Counted from the stretch's first letter, positions 35,717-44,898 are shown. The stretch is 64,000 nucleotides of DNA from Janibacter limosus (GCF_004295485.1 NZ_CP036164.1:3472001-3536000); one strand, 5' to 3'. Notes: generated by a model not told the origin, from the letters alone. Program-made: numbers and translations.

Positions 35717-35756
35717 CGAAGGGGAGGGAAGACCGATCGGTCTTCCCTCCCCTTCG
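35717..35756. terminator. perfect 40-bp palindrome ending in CGAAGGG/CCCTTCG
   Basis: The sequence from CGAAGGGGAGGGAAGACCGA (35717-35736) to 35756 is an exact self-complement. It lies between fumC and a convergent gene, so it can terminate both. Its two ends are the window's over-represented heptamer in inverted pair. Confidence 0.9.
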
Positions 35757-35773
35757 TCGTGGTCGAGGTGGGG

Positions 35774-36202
35774 TCACAGGTCCTCGTCGGCCACCTGCGT
35801 GGTTGCGTCGGATCCTGCCGGGTAGCCGCCGAGCAGCTCCGCCAGGCGAAGGGGGCCGCGCGCCTCGTCCCGGCGGCCGGCCCGCTGGAGGGAGCGCCCG
35901 AGGAGCAGGTGGGCATAGGCGTCGTCCGGGGACTGGGCGATGACCTCACGGGCCGCGGCCGCTGCCCGCTCCAGCTGCGCGGAGTGGAAGTAGGCGCGGG
36001 CCAGCAGCAGGTGCATCTCGGCGGTGCCGTGGCCGATCGGGTCGGCGGAGGCGTCCGGCTCGCAGTCGGCGCGGGCCGCGGCCAGGTCGGTGAAGAAGTC
36101 CTCGAGCTCGCGGGCGGCGTCGGTGTAGCGAGCGTCGTCGAAGGCGTGCTTCGCGCGCTCGTACCGCTCGAAGCCGTAGAGGGAGTCGGTGCGCGTCATC
36201 AT
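35774..36202 (-). CDS. TPR-like helical protein
   Basis: 142 residues, almost wholly helical, with TPR-like pairs: YERAKHAFDDARYTDAARELEDFF, then AEMHLLLARAYFHSAQLERAAAAAREVIAQSPDDAYAHLLLGRSLQRAGRRDEA. Such repeats bind other proteins. Two adjacent ATGs (36202 and 36199) are possible starts. No catalytic motif. The upstream 37-bp gap holds an inverted repeat (TCCCAAC/GTTGGGA). Confidence 0.75.
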   Translation of the reverse strand: MMTRTDSLYGFERYERAKHAFDDARYTDAARELEDFFTDLAAARADCEPDASADPIGHGTAEMHLLLARAYFHSAQLERAAAAAREVIAQSPDDAYAHLLLGRSLQRAGRRDEARGPLRLAELLGGYPAGSDATTQVADEDL

Positions 36203-36207
36203 GTGCG

Positions 36208-36229
36208 TCCCAACACCGCTGAGTTGGGA
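36208..36229. promoter_or_regulatory. inverted repeat before the TPR-like gene
   Basis: TCCCAAC (36208-36214) and GTTGGGA (36223-36229) face each other across 8 bases in the gap between two minus-strand genes. Either an operator for the TPR-like gene or a weak terminator of the nucleosidase gene. Confidence 0.35.
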
Positions 36230-36239
36230 ACCATTCCCA

Positions 36240-36788
36240 TCAGCCGGCGAAGTCCGCCAGCCAGCGCCCCAGCTCTCGCGCGCAGCCGTCGACGGCCGCC
36301 GACCAGTCGTGGGCGGTCTCGTCGGCGTTGTCGCTGACCATCTTGACCAGGTGCACGGGCACGCCGAGCTCGGTGCACGCCAGCGCGATCGCGTAGCCCT
36401 CCATGTCGACGAGGTCGGCGCGCCGGGAGAGCTCGTCGCGGACGGCCGGGTCGGTGACGAAGAGGTCCCCGCTCGCCAGGGTCGTCGCGTGGGCGGGGTT
36501 GATCTCGAGCCGCTCGCGCGGGTCGATGCCGAGCTGGCGGATGGCCTCGGCGGACAGGTCGTGGTTGAGGACCGTGCCGATCTCGTGGAGCCCGGTGACG
36601 TCCTCCCGCAAGGATCCCGCCGTCCCGATGTTGATGACGACGAGCTCGTCACGCTGCGGATGCTCGCAGATCGCGCGGGTCACGGCGACGGCCGCGAGGG
36701 TCTTGCCGACCCCGGTGAGGAGCACCTCCATCTCCTCGGGGACATACGCGGCCTCGGCCGCGATGGCGGCGACGACAAGTGGGTGCAT
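36240..36788 (-). CDS. nucleosidase (MTA/SAH nucleosidase-like, PNP/UDP fold)
   Basis: 182 residues. The fold is that of purine nucleoside phosphorylases: VVAAIAAEAAYVPEEMEVLLTGVGKTLAA, INIGTAGSLRE and ADLVDMEGYAIALACTELGVP, with the conserved Met-Glu pair that contacts ribose, and the catalytic Asp in KMVSDNADE. It would release a base from a nucleoside such as methylthioadenosine or S-adenosylhomocysteine. It is shorter than Pfs. The ATG at 36788 follows TACCTT by 7 bases (leaderless). Divergent from an amidohydrolase. Confidence 0.85.
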   Translation of the reverse strand: MHPLVVAAIAAEAAYVPEEMEVLLTGVGKTLAAVAVTRAICEHPQRDELVVINIGTAGSLREDVTGLHEIGTVLNHDLSAEAIRQLGIDPRERLEINPAHATTLASGDLFVTDPAVRDELSRRADLVDMEGYAIALACTELGVPVHLVKMVSDNADETAHDWSAAVDGCARELGRWLADFAG

Positions 36789-36795
36789 GCGCCCC

Positions 36796-36815
36796 AAGGT
36801 ATCCGCACGTAAGGT
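36796..36815. promoter_or_regulatory. back-to-back leaderless promoters
   Basis: Within the 34-bp divergent gap, minus-strand TACCTT (36801-36796) is 7 bases before ATG 36788 and plus-strand TAAGGT (36810-36815) is 7 bases before ATG 36823. The symmetric arrangement leaves no room for ribosome sites. Confidence 0.65.
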
Positions 36816-36822
36816 GCCGAGC

Positions 36823-38325
36823 ATGGCCCCCTTCGCCCCTCATGCGCTGCTCACCGGCGCTCGGCTGCGGCTCGGTGCGTCCCCCGTCGACATCAGGCTG
36901 CGCGACGGCAGGATCGCCGAGATCGGCGCCGGCCTGCCGCGCGCCGGAGCGGCCGTCCACGACGCCGGGGGAGCGCTCGCCGTCCCCGGCCTGTGGGACG
37001 GGCACGTGCACTTCGGCCAGTGGGCCGCGATGGCGCGAAGGGTGGATGTCGCCGACACGTCGAGCCCCGACGAGGTGACCGCCCGGGTCGCGCGTCACAT
37101 CGCCGCGGAGCGGCCCGCTCCCGGGACCGTGGTGCAGGGCTTCGGCTGGCGGGTCGCCGGGTGGGACCGGCTGCCGAGCACCGCCGAGCTCGACGAGGTC
37201 GCCGGTGACCGTCCCGTCATCCTCATCAGCGGTGACTGCCACGCCGGCTGGTTGAGCAGCGCCGCCTTCCGCGCGCTCGGGCTGCCGGTCCACGAGGGTC
37301 ACCTCGACGAGGACGACTGGTTCCCCATCTACACGCGGCTGGCCGACCTGCCCGAGGACCCGGCGGTCGTGCGGGCCAGCCTCGACGCGGCGATGCGGGC
37401 CGCCGCGGCCAAGGGTGTCGTCGGGATCGGGGACATGGAGTTCGAGGCCGGTCGCCTGGAGTGGCCGGCCCGCACCGCTGCCGGGCTGGACCGGCTGCGG
37501 GTGCGCACCTGCACCTACCCCGAGGGGCTCGAGGACGCGATCGCGGCCGGCGTACGCACCGGCGACGTCCTCGACGAGACCGGGCTGGTGACGATGGGCC
37601 CGCTCAAGGTCATCACCGACGGCTCGCTCAACACCCGCACGGCCTGGTGCTGCGAGCCCTTCGTCACCGACGACGACCTCGGCGACCCGCACGGCAAGCG
37701 CAGCGTCGACCCCGAGGAGCTGACGCAGCTGCTGCGTCGGGCCCACGCCCACGGACTCGACGGGGCCGTGCACGCCATCGGTGACGCCGCCCTGCTCGAC
37801 GCGCTCGATGCCTACGCGGCCAGTGGCGCGCGCGGCTCCATCGAGCACGCGCAGCTGGTGCGCATGGAGGTGCTGGGCCGCTTCGCCGAGCTGGGCCTGG
37901 TCGCCAGCGTGCAACCCGCCCACCTGCTCGACGACCGGGACTCGACGGAGGCGCTGTGGCCCGACCGGCTGGAGCGCTGCTTCGCCCTGAGGTCGATGTC
38001 GGAGGCGGGGATCTCCCTTCGCCTGGGGTCGGACGCTCCCGTCTCCCCGCTCGACCCGTGGCTGGCCATGTCGGCGGCGGTCCACCGCAGCGCCGACGAG
38101 CGTGAGCCGTGGGCCCCGGAGCAGGCGATCACTCCCCACGAGGCGCTGCTCGCCTCGACGGACGGGGTGAGCGAGCTGGCGGTCGGGGGAGTGGGCGACC
38201 TCGTGCTGGTCGACGAGGACCCTTGTCCCGCAGGGCTGTCCGGTACTGCGGAGCAGGCAGCCAGGCTTCGCGGGACGCGAGTCCTCGCGACCTTCGTCGC
38301 GGGGTGCCTGACCCACTCCGCCTGA
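36823..38325 (+). CDS. amidohydrolase family protein (YtcJ-like)
   Basis: 500 residues. Metal-dependent amidohydrolase of the exoenzyme-regulatory/YtcJ group: VPGLWDGHVHFGQWA gives the first HxH metal pair, the insertion DCHAGWLSSAAFRALGL is typical of the group, followed by GPLKVITDGSLNTRTAW, VHAIGDAALLDAL, IEHAQLV and LGSDAPVSPLDPW with the catalytic Asp. Substrate unknown; members hydrolyse N-acyl or formamide bonds. Leaderless start. Confidence 0.9.
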   Translation: MAPFAPHALLTGARLRLGASPVDIRLRDGRIAEIGAGLPRAGAAVHDAGGALAVPGLWDGHVHFGQWAAMARRVDVADTSSPDEVTARVARHIAAERPAPGTVVQGFGWRVAGWDRLPSTAELDEVAGDRPVILISGDCHAGWLSSAAFRALGLPVHEGHLDEDDWFPIYTRLADLPEDPAVVRASLDAAMRAAAAKGVVGIGDMEFEAGRLEWPARTAAGLDRLRVRTCTYPEGLEDAIAAGVRTGDVLDETGLVTMGPLKVITDGSLNTRTAWCCEPFVTDDDLGDPHGKRSVDPEELTQLLRRAHAHGLDGAVHAIGDAALLDALDAYAASGARGSIEHAQLVRMEVLGRFAELGLVASVQPAHLLDDRDSTEALWPDRLERCFALRSMSEAGISLRLGSDAPVSPLDPWLAMSAAVHRSADEREPWAPEQAITPHEALLASTDGVSELAVGGVGDLVLVDEDPCPAGLSGTAEQAARLRGTRVLATFVAGCLTHSA

Positions 38326-38378
38326 CGTCGAGCTCGTGGACCCGCACGTCCTCGAGGGCGTGCTGCCACGATGGGGGC

Positions 38379-40253
38379 ATGGCCGACACCGAGCTCGCCG
38401 AGGTGGCCGACTTCTTGGCGGGGCACGCCCCCTTCGCCGCCCTGCCCGCCCGGGTCCTGCGTGCGCTCCCGGCCCGGCTGACGATCCGCTACCACCGCCG
38501 GGGCAGCTCGCTCATGGCCGTGGGCGTCGACAACCACGACCTGATCATCGTGCGCTCGGGGGCGATCGAGATCCGGGACGCCGACGGGGGACTGGTCGAC
38601 CGGTGCGCCGAGGGATCCACGGCCGGCTCGACGACGCTCATCGGGCCCAACCCGTCCCGATTCGACGTCGTGGCCATCGAGGACACCCTCGCGCTGCACC
38701 TGCCCGCCGAGGTCTTCCACGAGCTGTCGCAGGCGCATCCTGACTTCGCGGACCACTTCGACGCCGAGCGCGCGGACCGCCTGCGGACGGCGGTCTCGTC
38801 GGTCGCGACCAACCCAGCGGGCGAGGCGATCCTGCGCACGTCCGCGCGCGACCTGGTCCACCGGGCGCCGGTCTCGGTCGGCGATGACGTCACCATCGCC
38901 GAGGCGGCCCGCGTGATGACCGACGAAGGGGTGTCCTCCCTCCTCGTCATGGACGGGCGGGGAGTGGTCGGGATCCTCACCGACCGTGACCTGCGTCGGC
39001 GGGTGCTCGCGGTCGGCGTCGACCCGGCGGGCCCCGTGACATCGGTGATGACCCCGGACCCCGTCGTCGCCGCCGCGGACACCTCCGCGCTCGAGCTGCT
39101 GGTGACGATGACCGAGCGCACCATCCACCACCTGCCGGTGGTCGAGGCAGGGCGGCCGCTCGGGGTGGTCACGACGACGGACCTGATGCGCCTGGAGCGG
39201 GTCAACATGGTGCACATCGTCGGCGACGTGTCGAAGCAGCCGGATGTCGCCGGGGTCGTCGCGATGGCCCGGCGCCTGCCCCGGCTGGTCGAGCAGCTCG
39301 TCGGGCAGGACGTGGCCGCCGACGACATCACCCGTGTCGTGACGACGGTGGGCGATGCCATCGAGCGTCGGCTCATCGCCCTCGCCGAGGACGAGCTGAC
39401 CGCGGCGGGCCACGGTCCGCCGCCGCGCTACTGCTGGATGACGATGGGCTCCAGGGCCCGCCACGAGCAGGCCCTGGGCGGCGACCAGGACCACGGCGTG
39501 ATCCTCGCCGACGACGCACCGGAGGGCGCCGAGGACTACATCGGGGCACTTGCCGAGATCGTCGTCACCGGCCTCGAGGCCTGCGGGTACCCGCGCTGCG
39601 AGGGCGATGTCATGGCGAGCAACCCGCGCTGGCGCCAACGCCTGACCGGCTGGCGGCGCGAGTTCCGCCAGTGGATCCACGAGCCGACCTCAGATGCGGT
39701 CCTGACGGCGAGCATCTTCTTCGACTCCCGCCCGCTCGCCGGTGACGACACCCTGCATGCGCGCCTGGCGGAGGACATCGCGGCCTGGGCGCCGCAGGGA
39801 CACAACTTCCTCGGCCACCTCGTGGCCGCCGCCGTGGCCAACGAACCGCCGCTCGGCTTCTTCCGCGGGTTCGTCCTCGCCCGCGCCGGGGACCACAAGG
39901 ACACCCTCGACCTCAAGCGCGGCGGTGTCGGCGCGATCGTCGACCTCGCTCGGGCCCATGCCCTCGGCGCCGGGCTGGTCTCGGTCAACACGCGCTCGCG
40001 CCTGCTCGCCGCGGGGCGTGCCGGTGCGCTCGACCCGGCCGTCGCCGCCAGCCTCGTCGACGCACTCGAGTTCATCTCGCACGTGCGCCTGGCGCACCAG
40101 ACCCGGCAGGCCGCTTCGGGTGCCACCCCCGACTCGCGGCTGCGACCGAGCGAGCTGACCCCCTTCGAGCAGCGCACCCTGCGCGAGGCCTTCCACGTCG
40201 TGCGTGATGCGCAGCAGGCCCTGGCGCAGCGCAGCCCGGGCCACCTCACCTGA
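38379..40253 (+). CDS. cNMP-binding/CBS/DUF294 nucleotidyltransferase-like protein
   Basis: 624 residues in four parts: a cyclic-nucleotide-binding-like domain (about 10-135; FAALPARVLRALPARLTIRYHRRGSSLM), two CBS motifs (about 165-275; DVTIAEAARVMTDEGVSSLLVMDGRGVVGILTDRDL and its repeat), then a DUF294 nucleotidyltransferase-like domain with GSRARHEQALGGDQDHGVI (G-S and DxD-type metal residues), and a C-terminal helical domain. Such proteins are thought to sense a nucleotide and modify a protein or nucleotide. Its stop overlaps the next start (TGATG). Confidence 0.92.
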   Translation: MADTELAEVADFLAGHAPFAALPARVLRALPARLTIRYHRRGSSLMAVGVDNHDLIIVRSGAIEIRDADGGLVDRCAEGSTAGSTTLIGPNPSRFDVVAIEDTLALHLPAEVFHELSQAHPDFADHFDAERADRLRTAVSSVATNPAGEAILRTSARDLVHRAPVSVGDDVTIAEAARVMTDEGVSSLLVMDGRGVVGILTDRDLRRRVLAVGVDPAGPVTSVMTPDPVVAAADTSALELLVTMTERTIHHLPVVEAGRPLGVVTTTDLMRLERVNMVHIVGDVSKQPDVAGVVAMARRLPRLVEQLVGQDVAADDITRVVTTVGDAIERRLIALAEDELTAAGHGPPPRYCWMTMGSRARHEQALGGDQDHGVILADDAPEGAEDYIGALAEIVVTGLEACGYPRCEGDVMASNPRWRQRLTGWRREFRQWIHEPTSDAVLTASIFFDSRPLAGDDTLHARLAEDIAAWAPQGHNFLGHLVAAAVANEPPLGFFRGFVLARAGDHKDTLDLKRGGVGAIVDLARAHALGAGLVSVNTRSRLLAAGRAGALDPAVAASLVDALEFISHVRLAHQTRQAASGATPDSRLRPSELTPFEQRTLREAFHVVRDAQQALAQRSPGHLT

Positions 40254-40954
40254 TGTTCGGCATCCGACGCTCCACCGAGCGGCGCCGCGAGGACGCCGCC
40301 ACCGCGGCCCCACCCGGCCCGCTGCGGGACTACCTGTCCGCTCCCTTCCCCGATCTCGCCACCCCGGTGACCGAGCTGTCGCTGCTGGCCCTCGACGTCG
40401 AGAGCACCGGGCTGGACGTCGAGGAGGACCGCGTCCTCGCGGTCGGCTGGGTGCCCGTCGACGGGCTGTCCATCGACCTGTCCGGTGCGCGTCGCCGCGT
40501 CCTGGCGACCCGGCGTGACGTGGGGCAGTCGGCGACCGTGCACGGGCTGACCGACGACGCGATCGCGGCAGGTGACCTGCCGGTCGCCGTCCTCACCGAG
40601 CTGCTCGGGGCCCTGTCCGGGCGGGTCCTGCTCGCGCACCACGCGAGCATCGAGGTCGGCTTCCTCGATGCCGCGTGCCGGCGGGTCCACGGGGTGCCCT
40701 TCGTCGCGACCAGCGTGGACACGCTGCACCTGCAGCGACGGGTGCTGACCGAGGGGCTGGGCGCGCAGCCCGACCCGCTGCCCGGGGCCCTGCGTCTGTG
40801 GGCGGCCCGGGAGCGGTACGGCCTGCCGCGATATCGGGCGCACGAACCCCTCACGGACGCCCTGGCCTGCGCCGAGCTCTACCTGGCCCAGGTGGCCGAG
40901 CTCTCCCAGCGCAGCAGCAAACCGTTGACGCTCAAGGCGATCCGCGCCACCTGA
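40253..40954 (+). CDS. 3'-5' exonuclease (DnaQ-like, DEDDh)
   Basis: 233 residues. Exo I LLALDVESTGLD (DxE), Exo II LLAHHASIEVGFLDAACRR and Exo III HEPLTDALACAELYL with His and Asp match the DEDDh proofreading-type exonuclease family. Its partner, the cNMP/CBS/DUF294 protein, is often encoded next to such an exonuclease, and here the two share one base. It is not the polymerase III epsilon subunit itself (no polymerase-binding tail). A strong palindrome follows. Confidence 0.92.
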   Translation: MFGIRRSTERRREDAATAAPPGPLRDYLSAPFPDLATPVTELSLLALDVESTGLDVEEDRVLAVGWVPVDGLSIDLSGARRRVLATRRDVGQSATVHGLTDDAIAAGDLPVAVLTELLGALSGRVLLAHHASIEVGFLDAACRRVHGVPFVATSVDTLHLQRRVLTEGLGAQPDPLPGALRLWAARERYGLPRYRAHEPLTDALACAELYLAQVAELSQRSSKPLTLKAIRAT

Positions 40955-40963
40955 GTCGCCACG

Positions 40964-41047
40964 ACCCCCAACCCGCATTCCCCCATGGCAACGCAGACGA
41001 ACGGTCCGCGGACCCTGCATTGCCATGGGGGAATGTGAGCATGGGGG
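40964..41047. repeat. intergenic hairpin, palindrome C
   Basis: CATTCCCCCATGGCAA (40976-40991) and its exact complement (41020-41035) enclose a second palindrome, GGTCCGCGGACC. An outer ACCCCCA/TGGGGGT pair extends the stem. It separates two convergent genes and probably terminates both. Confidence 0.75.
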
Positions 41048-41051
41048 TGGA

Positions 41052-42218
41052 TCAGTTGGCCACGGCCACCCGCACGCCGTAGTAGTTGGCCGCGTCGACG
41101 ACCGGCTGGAAGAAGCTGTACGAGCCGGCGTCGTAGCCCTGGTTGTACCCGCACTCGACGCCCACCGGACCGCCGGAGGTCATCCCCTGCGCGAGGTTGC
41201 CGACGCCGATGTAGGCGCCCCCCGAGTCGCCGCCCTCGGTGCACACGCTCGCCTCGGCGAGCCCCGAGACGGAGGTGCCGCCGTAGTTGACGGTGCGGTT
41301 GTAGGCCTTGATCGTCCCGCAGGTCCAGCCCGTGGTGTTGCCGGCCTTGCAGATCTCCGACCCGACCGGGTTCTTGCTCGCGCCCTGCACGGCGTAGTAG
41401 CCGGAGTGCCCGCGGCTGTCGACGTACGGCTGGCCCACGTCCTCGGAGTCGATGTCCATCAGACCCATGTCGACGCTGCTGTACCCCTCGCGGAACCGGG
41501 AGTGCGTGCCCCTGCCGATGTGCGTGCCGTTGACGTCGAGGATGTCGGGCAGCCCCTCGACGCAGTGGCCGGCGGTGAGCAGGACGTTGTTGCCGCTGGA
41601 GGTCGTCCCGGGGAAGCCGAGGCTGCAGTTGGTGCCGGGGGAGAGGTCCATGATGCGGCCCGGGACGACGTCGGCCTGGGTGGTCAGCTCGTCGGCGGTG
41701 GTGACGGTGACCCGGTCCATCGCCGCGATCGTCCGGCGCAGCCTCGCGGGCGCGTCCTTGGCCAGGCGGACCTCGACCACCCCGGTGCTCAGGTCGGGTC
41801 CGACGGTCACGACGTGACCCGACTGCCTGCCGGCCTTGGCGAGGACCCGGTCGGCGACCGCGTCCAGGCTGCTCTGGCTCACGGTGGTGCTCGGCCGCAG
41901 TCCGGCGGAGCGGACCTTGGCCGCGTCCGCGGAGGAGCTGACCCCCACGACGAGCTGGGTGCCCTCGAACCACGCACCGTCGGCGTTCACCCCCTTCGCC
42001 TCCAGGGACCGAAGGGAGGACTGCTTGCGCTCCTTCGCCGCCAGGTAGCTCTTGGCCTGGGCCGACGTCTTGCCGTCGCGTTGCATGACGAAGGACGTCA
42101 TCGGGTCGGTCCGCTGGACCTGGCTGTCGGGGACGTCCGCCGCGGAGGCCAGTGGGGCCATCACGACGCTCGCGCCGAGCAGTGCTCCGGTGAGGGTCAG
42201 GGTGCTGCGCAGGGTCAT
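41052..42218 (-). CDS. secreted trypsin-like serine protease (S1, alpha-lytic type)
   Basis: 388 residues. A signal peptide (cleavage after ...PLASA, residue 26) and a pro-region of about 150 residues precede the protease. The catalytic triad is H218 (LLTAGHC), D250 (SSVDMGLM) and S332 (GGDSGGAY); paired Cys (198/219, 290/300 and others) suit a secreted S1E-type enzyme. It would be self-activated by removal of the pro-region. ATG 42218 with AAGGAGAAGG upstream. Confidence 0.93.
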   Translation of the reverse strand: MTLRSTLTLTGALLGASVVMAPLASAADVPDSQVQRTDPMTSFVMQRDGKTSAQAKSYLAAKERKQSSLRSLEAKGVNADGAWFEGTQLVVGVSSSADAAKVRSAGLRPSTTVSQSSLDAVADRVLAKAGRQSGHVVTVGPDLSTGVVEVRLAKDAPARLRRTIAAMDRVTVTTADELTTQADVVPGRIMDLSPGTNCSLGFPGTTSSGNNVLLTAGHCVEGLPDILDVNGTHIGRGTHSRFREGYSSVDMGLMDIDSEDVGQPYVDSRGHSGYYAVQGASKNPVGSEICKAGNTTGWTCGTIKAYNRTVNYGGTSVSGLAEASVCTEGGDSGGAYIGVGNLAQGMTSGGPVGVECGYNQGYDAGSYSFFQPVVDAANYYGVRVAVAN

Positions 42219-42531
42219 TGCCTTCTCCTTGTCGCGCCGGGGTGTCCGGCTGGTCCGTCGAAGGTGGCGCCCCGCGGCCCGCTGCGCCATGGGTCCTGAC
42301 CGTTTTGGGGACCGGTCTGACCAAGTCCGGGACGGACCCCGGTACCTCCTGACGGGCCGAAGGGGGGTTCTCGCCGATCGCACTCACCGTTCACGGCAAC
42401 TTCACGCGCGCGGGTTTGCACTCCCACCACGCCTGCGCTAATCTGGAATCGTTCCAATCGACGCGAGCCTCAAGCGAGTGCTGCGACCGGTTGAACCACC
42501 TGAAACCCAGAGATGCACAGGAGACCAACGC
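42219..42531. other. 313-bp divergent intergenic region (protease/ahpC)
   Basis: Contains the protease ribosome site and presumed promoter at the left. On the right are the ahpC promoter (42416-42444), its overlapping inverted repeat and an 88-base leader ending in ACAGGAG. The middle (42260-42410) shows a GGTCCGTCCCGG-like GC palindrome near 42320-42345 but no ORF that I can support. Confidence 0.6.
42416..42456 (+). promoter_or_regulatory. sigma70-type promoter of ahpC with overlapping operator
   Basis: TTGCAC (42416-42421), 17 bases, TAATCT (42439-42444). TGGAA-TCG-TTCCA (42444-42456), a 5-3-5 inverted repeat, covers the expected transcription start. This is the clearest two-box promoter in the window and predicts repression by a peroxide- or redox-sensing dimer. 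Confidence 0.7.
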
Positions 42532-43098
42532 ATGTCGCTCATCAACACCCAGATCAAGCCCTTCCAGGCCACCGGCTACATCAACGGTGAGTTCAAGGAC
42601 TACTCCGAGGCCGACATCGCCGGCAAGTGGGCGATCTTCTTCTTCTACCCGGCGGACTTCACCTTCGTCTGCCCGACCGAGCTCGAGGACCTGGCCGGCC
42701 AGTACGACGCCGAGCTCAAGGGCCTGGGCGTCGAGGTCTTCTCCGTCTCCACCGACACCCACTTCACGCACAAGGCGTGGCACGAGACCTCCGACGCGGT
42801 CGGCAAGGTCACCTACCCGATGCTCGGCGACCCGACCGCCACCATCTCGCGCAACTTCGACATCCTGCGTGAGGACGAGGGCCTGGCCAACCGTGGCACC
42901 TTCCTCGTCGACCCCGACGGCGTGATCCAGTTCCTCGAGATCACCGCCGAGGGCATCGGCCGCAACGCCACCGAGCTCGTCCGCAAGGTCAAGGCCGCGC
43001 AGTACGTGCGCAACAACCCGGGCGAGGTCTGCCCGGCCAAGTGGGAAGAGGGCGCCGAGACCCTCGCCCCGAGCCTCGACCTCGTGGGCAAGATCTGA
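42532..43098 (+). CDS. ahpC: alkyl hydroperoxide reductase subunit C (peroxiredoxin)
   Basis: 188 residues, the length of typical 2-Cys AhpC. It reduces hydrogen peroxide and organic peroxides. Peroxidatic C47 in [10 protein letters not shown] and resolving C167 in PGEVCPAKW are both present, and the C-terminal tail fits recycling by AhpF, which is encoded next. Start ATG 42532 with ACAGGAG upstream. The promoter carries an inverted repeat. A strong hairpin between ahpC and ahpF may make ahpC mRNA more abundant. Confidence 0.97.
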   Translation: MSLINTQIKPFQATGYINGEFKDYSEADIAGKWAIFFFYPADFTFVCPTELEDLAGQYDAELKGLGVEVFSVSTDTHFTHKAWHETSDAVGKVTYPMLGDPTATISRNFDILREDEGLANRGTFLVDPDGVIQFLEITAEGIGRNATELVRKVKAAQYVRNNPGEVCPAKWEEGAETLAPSLDLVGKI

Positions 43099-43115
43099 TT
43101 GCTCTGACGCATCTC

Positions 43116-43150
43116 GGGTGAGGGGCGGCGCTCGTCGCCGCCCCTCACCC
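43116..43150 (+). terminator. attenuator-like hairpin between ahpC and ahpF
   Basis: GGGTGAGGGGCGGCG and its exact complement form a 15-bp stem with the 5-base loop CTCGT. Partial termination here would lower ahpF relative to ahpC; it may also protect the ahpC 3' end. Confidence 0.75.
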
Positions 43151-43204
43151 ACACCCCGCTTCGCCACGTCTTCCCCCCTTCGTCCGTCAGGAGTCGCACG
43201 CACC

Positions 43205-44884
43205 ATGGCCCTCGATCCGAACCTCGCCACCCAGCTCAAGGCATACCTCGACAACCTGCGCGAGCCGATCGAGCTCGTCGCCTCCCTCGACGAGAGCCCC
43301 AAGTCCGCAGAGCTCGACGAGCTGCTCGTCGAGATCGAGGGCATGAGCGGCCAGATCACCCGCCGCGTGGCCGAAGGGAGCGACTTGGACCAGCGCGTCC
43401 CCTCCTTCGCGATCACCCGGGTGTCCGATCCCGCCGTCTCCGTGCGCTTCGCCGGCATCCCGATGGGCCACGAGTTCACCTCGCTCGTCCTGGCCCTGCT
43501 GCAGGTCGGCGGCCACCCGAGCAAGGCCTCGCAGGACCTCATCGACCAGGTCCAGGGCCTGAGCGGTGACCACCACTTCGAGACCTTCTTCTCGCTGAGC
43601 TGCCAGAACTGCCCGGACGTCGTCCAGGCGCTCAACCTGATGAGCGTGCTCAACCCCGGGATCACGCACACCGCCATCGACGGCGCGGTCTTCCCGACCG
43701 AGGCCGAGCAGCGTGGCGTGCTCGCGGTGCCCACCGTCTTCCACAACGGCGAGACCTTCGGCTCCGGCCGGATGGAGCTGGCCGAGATCGTCGGCAAGGT
43801 CGACGAGCTGTCCGGTGGCGACTCCGCGGCCCGCGCCGCCGAGGAGCTCTCCGCGCGTGAGCCCTACGACGTCCTCGTCGTCGGTGGTGGCCCCGCCGGC
43901 GCGTCCGCCGCGATCTACGCCGCGCGCAAGGGCATCCGCACCGGGCTCGTCGCCGAGCGCTTCGGCGGGCAGGTCCTCGACACGATGTCGATCGAGAACC
44001 TCATCTCCGTCCCGCACACCGAGGGCCCCAAGCTTGCCGCTGACCTCGAGCGCCACGTCACCGAGTACGACGTCGAGATGGTCCGCAGCCAGGCCGCTGC
44101 CGGGCTGTCCGCCGGCGACGACGGCCTGACCACGGTCGACCTGGCCAATGGCGCGAGCCTGTCCGGCAAGACCGTCATCCTGGCGACCGGTGCCCGCTGG
44201 CGCACCATGGGCGTCCCCGGCGAGGAGGACTACCGCAACAAGGGCGTCACCTTCTGCCCGCACTGCGACGGTCCGCTCTTCAAGGGCAAGCGCATCGCCG
44301 TCATCGGCGGCGGCAACTCCGGTGTCGAGGCCGCCATCGACCTGGCCGGCATCGTCGGTCACGTGACGCTCATCGAGTTCATGGACGACATGCGCGCCGA
44401 CGCGGTCCTGCAGCGCAAGCTGCGCTCGCTGCCCAATGTCGAGGTCCGTCTGGGGACCAAGACGACCGAGGTCATCGGAGACGGTGGCAAGGTCACCGGC
44501 CTGGCCATCGAGCCGCGTGACGGCGGCGAGGGGGAGCAGCTCGACCTCGAGGGCGTCTTCGTCCAGATCGGCCTGCTGCCCAACACCGAGTGGCTCGGCG
44601 ACGCGCTGGAGCTGTCCGAGCGCGGCGAGATCGTCATCGACGGTGTCGGCCGCACCAGCCTCCCGGGTGTCTTCGCCGCGGGCGACTGCACGGTCGAGCC
44701 CTACAAGCAGATCGTCACGGCCCTGGGTGCCGGCTCGACGGCCTCCCTGAGCGCCTTCGACCACCTCATCCGCACCAGCGCCCCCGACGAGGAGTCGGCG
44801 ATCGCCGCGACCAAGGCGGCCGACGGCCCGCTCGAGGCCGGCGACCAGATCGACGTGCCCGACTCGGTCGGCGCCTCCGCCTGA
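43205..44884 (+). CDS. ahpF: alkyl hydroperoxide reductase subunit F
   Basis: 559-residue FAD/NAD(P)H-dependent disulfide reductase of AhpC, longer than its usual 520. The N-terminal two-thioredoxin-fold domain has the CQNC site (C133/C136); the FAD-binding motif is [19 protein letters not shown] (226-244), the second CxxC is CPHC (C351/C354), and the second nucleotide-binding motif is [16 protein letters not shown]-terminal tail of about 40 residues beyond the conserved end is Asp/Ala-rich. Start ATG 43205 with AGGAG upstream. Confidence 0.96.
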   Translation: MALDPNLATQLKAYLDNLREPIELVASLDESPKSAELDELLVEIEGMSGQITRRVAEGSDLDQRVPSFAITRVSDPAVSVRFAGIPMGHEFTSLVLALLQVGGHPSKASQDLIDQVQGLSGDHHFETFFSLSCQNCPDVVQALNLMSVLNPGITHTAIDGAVFPTEAEQRGVLAVPTVFHNGETFGSGRMELAEIVGKVDELSGGDSAARAAEELSAREPYDVLVVGGGPAGASAAIYAARKGIRTGLVAERFGGQVLDTMSIENLISVPHTEGPKLAADLERHVTEYDVEMVRSQAAAGLSAGDDGLTTVDLANGASLSGKTVILATGARWRTMGVPGEEDYRNKGVTFCPHCDGPLFKGKRIAVIGGGNSGVEAAIDLAGIVGHVTLIEFMDDMRADAVLQRKLRSLPNVEVRLGTKTTEVIGDGGKVTGLAIEPRDGGEGEQLDLEGVFVQIGLLPNTEWLGDALELSERGEIVIDGVGRTSLPGVFAAGDCTVEPYKQIVTALGAGSTASLSAFDHLIRTSAPDEESAIAATKAADGPLEAGDQIDVPDSVGASA

Positions 44885-44898
44885 GCAGGACCCTTCGA

